Source of the DNA: Mya arenaria
Taxonomy: Eukaryota; Mollusca; Bivalvia; Myida; Myidae
Assembly: GCF_026914265.1 (NCBI RefSeq)
Contig: NC_069124.1
Coordinates: 4,704,713 to 4,768,712 of the forward strand
Reading direction: 5' to 3'
DNA length: 64,000 nt
A model generated the notes under the pieces. It ran no database searches, was not told the origin of the DNA, and was given only the letters and a program-made list of their open reading frames with translations. Shown one piece after another: positions 49,498 to 60,800 of the stretch. The position numbers and the translations under genes are program-made. Positions within the stretch are counted from its first letter, which is position 1; each line of letters begins with the position of its first letter.

Positions 49498-50689
49498 ATA
49501 CTTCTCATGTACAGTGATATATTTATATCATTTTCCATATTTCTTTCACCAACACTGATATGATAAAGGTTACGTATCAGGTTAACACCGTTTTAGACGT
49601 GCATTTAGAACGTCCGATACATATGCCAATCGGCCTTATTTATAAGCCAGTGAGCCACAATTATGCCATCATTTATGGATGTCAATAATCTGCGCTGATT
49701 CATAGACTTAATTAAATGCTTAAAGAACATTATAAAGGAAACAAGAGGCATATATTCGCAACCACGACAACAGTGGTACTTACTAGGTGCTGATAATTAT
49801 TTGTACTCATATTCAATGAGAATTTTGGCTATATCTAGTCTATATCTAGTCTCAAGTCTGTAATGGTGCATTCAGGTGTTTTCTGATCACTGTCTTCAAG
49901 TTACTCCCGATGGAACATGCTATAAAAACAATTCCTGTAAGGACTTTTATTGGTGATTTTACACCATAAACATATCATTTACCGCCACATTCTATTGTTC
50001 CCAGTTATTGCCGTGGATTTTTGAGGAACGGTAGGGGACTAATTTTAAACTAAACGGTGCCGTATAAATTTATATCGTCACATTCGCGTTTGGTTGTCTG
50101 CAGTGTCAAAGTTGTAAATTTCAAATATTGTCTTAAATTAGAAACTAAGGGCTATAATTATTATAATATTAAATAAGAACGTAATTTGCTTACCCTATAT
50201 GAGGCTCATTCAGAGTTGGTCCAGTGATACCAGTGTTCATGATGGGTGAAATTATCATTTTGTACCCATATGAAAGCCATTAGAAGGGATGATGCATTCC
50301 TTTGCCCCTCTTGTGGTGATAAGTAGCTATATAGTGACTGTATGAAAAATATGCAAACATTTTATTACTTTTAAAAAAAAAAAAATACTTCACACAGTTA
50401 AAACAAGTTATACAAATTAATATGAAAAATGCTGTGCACAAACTTTTGTTGTGAAGTATAGTTAAAGGTCATGGTCGAAAATAGGTTGTACTTAGGTCAA
50501 CTACAACATGTGACAGCCGCCATTTGGGATGCAAAATGTAAACAACAGATAATTGAAACAGATTTTTTTTTCTCAAAGATGAATGATTGCTTTAAATGGT
50601 ACACACAAACATTTATCTTTTCTTATCACTTATTTATGATTGAAATCTAAATAATCCTTAGGCGGTCAAAAACAGGTTGTTCCGGGATA

Positions 50690-51000
50690 CAGTCTTATTT
50701 GTAACTGGGTTGCCCGAAGCCCGGGACAAGTAAATACTGTTTCGGGCAAGTCAAAATTCCCAGGTGGTTGCCTGAACGGGCAAGTGCATTTTTTTAAATT
50801 AAGATTTTTTTAAAATTAAGATCCCTCTGTTTTCATAATTTCTTCAGCAACAATTCACAAATCCTGATTAAACGTTATTATTATATTGAAATATTGGCTT
50901 TCGTACATTTACACATGAATTGGTTATTTTGGGCAAGTAAAACTGTTTTTGGGCAAGTGGTTTTCTTCAATTTCTTGCCCGAAAGGACAACTGCTGAAAA
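50690..51000. repeat. Degenerate element with CGGGCAAGT motifs
   Basis: Left part GGGTTGCCCGAAGCCCGGGA and right part CTTGCCCGAAAGGACAACTG are roughly inverted, with CGGGCAAGT or GGGCAAGT repeated five times on both sides. The shape is that of a hAT-like remnant with subterminal motifs; no target duplication was found. Confidence 0.45.
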
Positions 51001-51492
51001 AAATAAAGGCAAAGAATGCTAATATATTAGATTTTTAATTCAATGTTTTTAAGTGAAAAACTGAATATAAAGGGTTAATAGATTGTTCTTTTACCTTGTG
51101 GTGAATAAAAATAGTTAAAAATGGTACAACTTTTTTGATAAGAACTTGCATAAGATATGCACCGTCTTCATTTACTTTATCAGGGCCGGGGTCTTAATAC
51201 CTATACTATATATGGGTCTTAGTTAGGTGATATTTGGTACTCAAACACTAGTTTATATTATTATACTATTTGGCACACTAGCTTTAAAAAATATTTTTTT
51301 GCTTTTTTGGTATTGATCAGGTTTTTAGTTTTGTGACAAGGGGGTAGGATTGGTTTACAGACAAAGCCTGGTGAACATGCCATAGTATTAATTGCTTTAA
51401 AAATTATTAAAAATGTTCGAATATCTGTTTTAAATAGGATATATTATTAGGAATACTCCCTTCTGAGAAAATACCACAGCATACAAGAGTCA

Positions 51493-51802
51493 ATGTCTGA
51501 GTTGGATGATCAGCTCCAGTATTTCCAGACTATTCTACAATACTTGGATACAAGTGGAAACCTAAGTCTCATCAAAGCACAATGTGAGAAGTACTCAAAA
51601 ACAAAGGTAATGCTACAAGCAAGTGTCTTTCTATTGACTTTTTCCATTTTTAAAGGGGCTTTGATGTTTGTTGCCCAAGGACCTATATTACTTCTTGTGC
51701 TATACCTGTCAAGCAATATCAGTCTGACATCAAAATTATTTTTTTGAATGTTAAAGTTTAAATTCTTACAGTATTGCTTGGAAACATTTTTTTTCAACAA
51801 GT

Positions 51803-51895
<93 letters not shown>

Positions 51896-54800
51896 CCAGT
51901 CAGTACCAGTGTAAGTTATCCAGTAAGTACCAGTGCAAAGCTTGCAGGCTTTTGCATATTTTGATCACATGTAGTATGCAAATTTTGTGTTTCATTCCAT
52001 GTTTTAAATAGAACTGAAATAGTGATATTTTCCATCTTGCAGAGTTTGGTGTTCATGTTTAAACTGCTGATTGACCCCGCTGACCTATGTGAGGCAAATG
52101 GTATAAAAAATTTTTTTAAATTTCTAGGAAAAGTCCAGGTATTGTCATAACGCTGATTTAAAATTTTGAAGGCTTGGCATATTTTGTTCATAGATTGTCT
52201 TAAAATTTTCATACCATTTGTTGTTGATGTGAAGTTAACCAAGCCAAATATATAGATGTTGCGCCACTAGTAGGTGACCCGATATGGAATACATGGGGCA
52301 AAGGAAATCATATCGGGTGGGAAGGAAGCTCGAACCCATATATGGTTTTCTGTGCCCCATATATCCTTTATCGGGTCACCTACTAACCCTGTTACATATA
52401 AATCATGCCTACAACCTGTTTACATTGATCAATTTATATGAAATGTTTCATTTTTTCATTAGAATCAGAAAATAAAAAAAACATTGGCTCACCGCATGAC
52501 CAGTCCTGAACCAATGTCAATGTGTCACTCATGTTGGAGGCGTGATATAGCCTATATCTATACTGCAATCTATGAAGATTTCATATCTATGGACCATAAC
52601 CATCATTGTTGAGCAATTTAGCAAACTTTAACATTATGGCAATTATATTGAAGATATATTTGTGTTTACAGCAAACCTTGGAAACCTTTTGCTTCAAGAC
52701 TCAGTATCAGTGTCCAACCTGTTTCAACAGGTAAATGAATGTCATCATGCAAATAAAGTCCTGGGCTGGTATTAATAAAACATCTTAAGTCATTTCCCTA
52801 GTTTAAAGATGATGGCAACCTTAGACTTATTTGTTCTTTAAAATGAAAGTTAACCAAGTGAAAGAATTTTGTAAATCAACAAATTTTTGCAGAGTATATG
52901 GGTATTTTAATATCTCTTGCAGGAGGTGGCCATTTAACCTTTCTAATTTATATGCATCAATTAAATCTCTCTTTTTGGCAACATAACAATATTTTCTTTA
53001 TTTACAATTTCTTTTTGTCCCATACTTTATGTTGTTTCCTGTTCATTTAAATCAAAAAAAGGTAAATTGCTAGAAATCTTCTCAGTATTCATTCTACATA
53101 TAAACCAATTTAAAATGATCATATATATAATATCACCCGTCATCATATAATACATAATTTTATTGACCGTCAGATTTCTAGCAATTTAATGACCTTGTCC
53201 AGGAAATTTATAAGGAAGGTCATCAAAGGCTTGCTTTACTACTAACAGTTATCTAAACTTAAATTAAATTGAGTTTTGTATGATGACTTCTGAAAGATCG
53301 TTTATATATGTGATATAAACATTCCAAATATAATAAAGCAGCTAGTGTTAGTTCGCGAACAAGTTTGTTATTTGAGTTGAAATGTTAATATGAATAAAAA
53401 TGACATACTGAAAAGCCACTCCTAACTCAGTAATATTCATGAACTATTAAGAAAATATCAATAACTTTTTTATGGATTTTAAAAATTGTTTCAGTTTTAA
53501 TTTCTGTTTAACCATCTGTTCAATTTGAGGATCTGAACAAACCAGGAATATAAGTATCTATCATGTGTTTCCGGTACGGATAGAAAAATCCGACCCGAGG
53601 GCACGCGGGTAAGCCAGTAACGAGGCTTGCCGAGTTACCGGTCACACAGCGTGCCCGAGGGTCGGATTTTTTGATCCGGACCGGAAAGACATGATTGATA
53701 GTTTTTCTTGCTTACCTTTAATTATGAATTTGTGGAAAATTTGAAGTAGAAAACGCACTTTTGTACATTTCACCAAAACGTGCGTGTGATGTTGTTTACT
53801 GACGTCATAGAGCGTAGTGATTTTGAATAACTAAAAATAGCGTTTTTTAACGATTATTTATGTTCATTAAATGTCTTGCAAACATACATATTTGATTGCG
53901 CTTTATTGGAATGGCATAATATATTGTTCATAAACCATACAATTTATTGAAATAAGAAGTGGCGCGTTGTTGCGCGTGACTCATCTTACATGGGGTATGT
54001 AAGATGTGTTTTTCCAGCACTGGTCACATGACCGGAAACACATGTCCGGTATGCAAGAATGCATTTTCTTGTCATATGATATATAATTTCATGATGCCTT
54101 GATGTTTTAAGATTACTGCCCCAGAACTAAGAACATAGAAAAGGTGCATGTACAATATGGTACTGGTTACCTTTGAATGATCTCCAACAACCCTGAACTG
54201 ATGAGATAGGTGCTCTTGTAAATCATGAAGTTATTTTCAGGATAAAATATATATTGTTCTGAGGATTTCCAATATTTTTTTTGAAGTTTTTTTTTAATAG
54301 TTTTGAACTAAGCCATCCATGATTAGGATTCTATTATTTCTATGTTTATTTTTTATTGATTAAGTTTTATATTATTTCTGCATGGATGACATTTTGGAAA
54401 ACATAACCTTAATGATGATACTATTGTGATACGATATATTAAAGGGAGGTAATAACACAAAAAAATCCTATGATTATGTAGCAATTTTATAAAACAAAAA
54501 TTTCCTATGAGATTATATAGAAATTTTATTTATGTGCCTTTATCAGAAAAAGCTCTTGGTGTAAACTTTCAGAATAATAAAACTTATCATTTTGTATATC
54601 TAAATGAAACTTTACCAGTATTAATTTTAAAAGGAAGCAAACTTGTAAACATTTTCAATGAACGTATCCTGTATCCTATCAACATATGGACGTCATAGAG
54701 CAAGACTTCTGTAACACCATCTTATTCTATATTGTGTTACAATCATCTTGCACTAAGTCTGTGATATTACTTGTTATTCAACATTCAGGTGGTGTACAAG

Positions 54801-57800
54801 ACAGTGACCGTGTTGGAACTGTTGCCAGGTGAGGTAACGCTGTCCCAGGTCGCTGTCATTCTCCGCCTCACACATCTGCCAACCTTTCACAATGTGTACG
54901 TAGGGCTTAGTTTTATCTCAGCAAATTTCTTTATTGAGTAAATATTATTTATTTCGAAACAAATTGCTTTGTTGGTCATGTAAGACGAATTTACATGTGT
55001 AGTTTGAATCTGCAAATAACACTTTCAATTTAATAAGTGATCTTAAGGTAATCTTAAAATTAAAAAAAAAAAAACACCAAAATTCTTGATTGTATTTTGT
55101 TTGCTTGTACACACATTTATTTGTATATTTATGCTTACTCAGTCCTTGGGCAGTTATTTACAACCTTTCCCATCTGCTGACCCTTAACAATCATATGATA
55201 GGGGCAGGATTATAGTACTTACTCTAATGGTCCTCAGACATTAAAAATAGCAACAAGTTTATGTCCTTAATTTTGGGTTCATTTTAATACTGGCTAGAAC
55301 TCCATTCAGACAAATACCGGAATGTAGCAGAGTAACAAATTTATAAATATAAGTTCAGTTTACGACTGAAATGACTCAGATCTCCATTGAAAATGGCCCC
55401 AGAATTCTTATTCCACATGTATTTTGAATCTATTATATGCACATTTTGTTACACATTTAAGTATCTCTATATATTATAAGTTTTGTTCAATGGAATGGGT
55501 TAAGTAAAGACATAAATGCAAATATAAGTTTCTTTGAAAACTCTGAGACCATTTTATTAATCTTTATTCTTCCATTTATGGCTATTTGGTAGCAAATAAA
55601 CTTAAGATTGGATATTTTCTCCACATCCATAAAATATCTACCCATGTAAATACAGAATAATGATAACTGTAATTCTATCTGGCAAACTTTATTGCCTTTA
55701 TTTGTTGAATTTATCTGTGAATGATCTGCTCCTAAATAACTTGTGAGCTGAAGTATAACTCAAGTATTTAAATGTTTGAGCAGGAATACAATACACAGTG
55801 CCAGCTGTCTTACACGAGTCTTTGATCTCGGGTCTTTCTGTCGACTGAAGGGCGTTGTCATCGGCCTTTCTGCTCTAACCAAGTATACGTGAGTTAGCCT
55901 CCTTGATAGATAACATTCAAACATGGAATGTCAAAAAATTAATCGATGGACCTTCATGATTAATACTTGTCTTGGTAATGTAGATCATTATTCCAATATT
56001 AAAATGCACATATCACTGTTAAGAAAACCTGTATAATGATAATATATTTATAAGAAATATCTGTCATGAAACATTAAAACAGTATATAAACAAGTATTTC
56101 CCATTTTTTAGTTTTCACTGGATATTCTTTTCATTGTTTTGTCCCCTCTCCTACCTGTAGTTTCATTGAGATCATGTTCACCTTGTTCTCTATCTTGGAA
56201 ATTCAGGGATGAGTTCAACTTGGCAAGTGAGTTTGTCATGGTACTGTTACCTATGCAGGTGTTGAAAAGATGTGTAAGCGGCCCTGTACGTCAGTGGTAG
56301 AGCACTCGCCCTGTTAGTAGGAGGTCCCAAGTATGAGCCCCGGTCTGGCTGCACATTTTTCTCACACTTTGACATTAATGTTTAGGAGCTTTCATTTCAA
56401 TTTTATTTTTACTTTTTTATTTGGTTCAATCCTAGACTGAGCACCCGCTACCATTGCCTAGATGAGGATTGTGAGGGTTTCCATGGCAACCACTACATCC
56501 GGGTCCATTCCCCGGGGGCCTCAGAGACACAGACTGTTAGGTATATGAAATCATCATGTCTATGGTTTGTGAAATTCCCTTCTGCAACAACTAAGATTAA
56601 CATTGTAAAACAAAAATTAAGGAAGCTGATTTTAAGTATCCTTTTAACAATAGAATGACTAAATGTGGTACCCAATCAAAGTGCCAAAGATGCCTTTCAA
56701 TTGAATATATGCTTGAAAAATATTCCCACTAAATCCTACCATTTTTTGTTCTAGAAAAGATTTTAAATGTGCATTTTGTTACTGCACTCTGGCTGAGGAC
56801 AAGTCAAGAAGAACACTGTCCGGTAAGAATTTTTAGTTTTATTTATATAAAGCAAACTGGTATAATACGAGTATGGTAGATTTCTATCAATTCCTTATTA
56901 AATCAAAAGAGATTATGGCATAACAGAGATTATGGCATTACTTTTGCTCAAGACTCTTCCGACAAATTGTCTTTGTCTTGCTTTTATTATATACTTGTGC
57001 ATTTTTTATTTTTAGTCAATGTCACAACTTATGCAATTCTACATGTTTATTTGACAGAGCGGCTAGTGGCAGAGGTTGTGCCTGACAATGTCATCTCTCT
57101 CCTAGGTCACGAGTCAGAGAGGGCCAGGCTTCAGGCTCTGCCAGTCTACATCAGAGGTACATTGTCAGAGTGCCATATTTATTCATCTTGAAATCCATCA
57201 GCTCATTTTCAGTCTCATTGGTCATGTCTGTTTTACAAAGAAACACATCGAGGAATGCCATAGCCTTGGTGTTGTCATTAATAGCATTGTTGTGCAAACA
57301 TGATGGTATACTGCAAGAAATGCAAAAGGTTTAGCATCAAACTTAGTACATGTGTTCACAATGACAATAGTCACATGTCTAGCAAGTCTCATAACTCTGG
57401 CTACAACGTGTGTTTTTCTGAAGTGAAAAAGAAAAAAAGGTAATGATCTTCAATGTTTATGTAATTACTTCTATCAAAAAACACTATCTGTTCACATTTC
57501 ATATAAGATGATCTGACCCGACTGGTTGAGATTGGTGAGGTGTACGAGATCATTGGACGCACACGGAAAGACATCCAGGAGGACAGGATCACCATCTCTG
57601 TCGAGGTCTGTTGCTCATATGTATACAGTAGTATTTAGGTTATACTAATGTGTTATAGCCAGGGGCGTAGCTTCCTATGGGGGGAGAGTGAAAATAGCAG
57701 AATGCTGATACAGCTGGATAGTGAAAATAGCAGTATGCTGATACAGCTGGATAGTTAAAATAGAAGTATGCTGATACAGCTGGAAAGTGGAAATAGAAGA

Positions 57801-60800
57801 ATGCTGATACAGCTGGATAGTTAAAATAGAAGTATGCTGATACAGCTGGATAGTTAAAATAGAAGTATGCTGATACAGCTTGAAAGTGAAAATAGCAGTA
57901 TGCTGATATAGCTGGATAGTGAAAATAGCAGTAGGCTGATACAGCTGGATAGTGAAAATAGAAGTATGCTGATACAGCTGGATAGTGAAAATAGCAGTAT
58001 AAATGCTGATACAGCTGGATAGTTAAAATAGCAGTATGCTGATACAGCTTGGTAGTGAAAATAGCAGTATGCTGATACATATATATATCACACTAAAGTT
58101 TTGTTTCCTTGAAAGAAACCAGTACTGATGTCATTTTTGAGTGGACAAGTGAATATGCCCCGAGTAGGATTTAGGCCTACAATCACTTTGGTTAAAGGCA
58201 CACCTTAATGTCAACTATTACCATGGACCTCTCTCACCCTAAAATGTCTTATTTATGTGTTGTCCATGGCAGTATTGTGCTTGTTTGCCCGACAGATAAA
58301 TACCGGGTATATTTGACAGAAACCATTTTAATGATAGCGCTTATAATTATTTGTTCCACAACCATACACGGTGACACAAAATTCTATTATGTAAAATAAA
58401 CACATTTGTCCAAAAATTTGCAACAAGTTTCCTACTACACTTGAGGTTATGATATATAATTGATTTGTTAATTCATTTTTAATCTCTTATTGATACTGTT
58501 CAAATTGTCTTTTATCAAAAGCTGTACTTTCCTTTTACAGGCAAACAACATCAAAAAGGTCAGTTTCGTATTTATCCAATGATATGCATGTAAGTATTTT
58601 TCTATTTTTATTAAATTATATTATGTGTGCTCATATTTACTGGTACTTAAATCACTTCCCTGAAAATACATTTGTATCACTCTGACCTCAGGTTAAGATG
58701 GGGATTTCAACTAGACAGTTGCTACAGGAGACCCCAAGAAACCTACTGAAATTGTATAGAGGTATTGTTTCTTCTTATTTATGAGTTTTTGGATACTATT
58801 GAATCAAGACTGAATTTGTTTGGAAATGTATACTAATGTTGTGTTGTTTTGATGGTTTGGTATTTAATCTGCATCAAAGAAAAGACTTATTTTGTCTAGA
58901 TTTTTAGCTCGTCTGTTTTTCAAAGACAAAAAGTCAAGGTATTATCATAGGCTTTGTTTTGATGGTGTTGCCTTTGATCGGCACATTTTTTACCCATGGC
59001 CATAACTACTAAAACTGTTGAAGATATTCAAATAAAACTTGGTACACAGGTTGCCAGAGACAAACTCACATGAATAGTATGCAGGGCCCATAACTCTGGC
59101 AGTAATAACTGAGTTATGACCCTTTATTGACTGAAGACAACAACAGACAAATATGGAGCGTTCGCTCCAGGGTCCTCTTATTTCTGTATTTATGTTTCTT
59201 GTGAAATAGTTTATTAATTCATCATGACTTTTCCTTTGGGCAGACAGGCAGAAATCACCATGGAGTTTTGTTTTAACCCTGGCATATCTGTTTGGTGGTG
59301 AGTAAGATTTATATTTGGCATTCTTTTCATAACATATTAATGTTTCCATTAAGTAGTTCCATTTTTTGTGTGAATTGCAGTGGCTCTACATGTATAGTCT
59401 TTAGTTTTATCTATTAAAGTGAAGTACCAGTAAACCTGCAATAGTTTTGCAAAGACCATATTGCTAGGAATCAAAATATTTAGAGCTATAAGAATGTCCC
59501 ACCATACCTTGTTTTATTCCTTTCTTTTCAGGTGACATATGTCCTGTTGGTTCCTATTTCCACCTGAAGCTGGTTCTGCTGCTCAGTCTCATGTCCAGGC
59601 TTGATCACAAGGTTCGCATAACATTACAGTACCAATAATTAGGCTTGACCACAAGGTTCCAATAATCAGTTCATGAAAATCAAATTATTTTAACTTAATT
59701 ATAGCTTGTCTGTTGCATTTTGAAGTAAAAAGATGAAGTATTGTCATAGCTTTAGTGCAGTTGTAGTTGTTGCTGTTGGGGGTGGTATTAGGAAGAAACT
59801 ATCCACCTTTGGTCATAACTGAAAAATATTTAAGATATTAGCATGAAACTTGGTATACATGTTAACACTATACTGTGTCAGCAAAACAACTTTGGTTAAA
59901 AATAGTTCTTGTTATTTTACTTAGCTAATGAGCGAATACAAGTGTGGTGCTCATGTTGAGTTCAGTAAATGTGTATCAGACTTAAAAAGTGCATGTACTT
60001 TAGTTGAGGCATCAGGTCAAGATCAACATTACTACAGTAATTCTCTGGATTTTATTCAGACAAAACCCCTGCATATTTTGGCTGTGGGTGGAGATGTAGA
60101 GATGATATCCCGCCTTCTACATTTCGGTCTTCGTTTCCTTGACAACACGACCAGCTTGACCGCCGGTCAGTCTGTCACCGGACATGTCACCCAGGACAAG
60201 TACAGCAGTGCTTCTTACTTTGTGGAAGGTGGATATACATTTTGAAAGAATGTCTTCAGAAATATTGATTTTTAATCACATAATTATACCGTATGTGTTT
60301 TTGTTAAAGGGACTATACACCAGATTGGAAAAAGTTTTTTTTCTGTAACGAAACTTAGGACAATTATTTAATAAATGTTTTACTTTTTGATATCATAATT
60401 GTTAAAAAAAAATACCAAAATGTAAAAAAAAAATCGAGTTGGAGACCGGGTTCGAACTGGTGTCGCCAAAATTGCAATTCAGTGTTGTATCCACTGTGCT
60501 ATGTAGGTTTACCCTAAATGGTTGGAATATTTAAGCTATATACCTAACATGGTAATATCACGTGATAACATCAACTAGCCAATCACGCATAAGGAATGAA
60601 TTCTACTAGGTAGACATACCTAGTAATCTTTTTTAATGGAAAAATACGAAAAAACTGTGAAAAATAAATTAATTATAAACTATGTAGTACTTCAGTTAAT
60701 AAGTTTCAATGCATTGTGCACATCGAAACCAAGTTTATGTCAGTTTTTGACATTTTTTTTTTCCGCTATTTCATCATACGGAGTACAGCCCCTTTAAAGG

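Larger units (their letters stand above)
49275..51492. other. Intergenic region between the membrane-protein gene and MCMDC2
   Basis: It holds the membrane-protein gene's 3'UTR (to about 49515), the second copy of the 70-bp repeat (49909-49972) and a degenerate element at 50690-51000 with repeated CGGGCAAGT motifs. No gene was recognised. The MCMDC2 promoter should lie in its right end; no clear core-promoter motif was seen. Confidence 0.55.

Noticed and set aside
56276..56348. Functional tRNA gene
   Set aside because: The anticodon stem does not pair and the D-stem is disrupted; it is better explained as a tRNA-derived relic.
57640..58080. 146-codon minus-strand frame
   Set aside because: Produced by the 33-bp minisatellite; no splice sites or family similarity.
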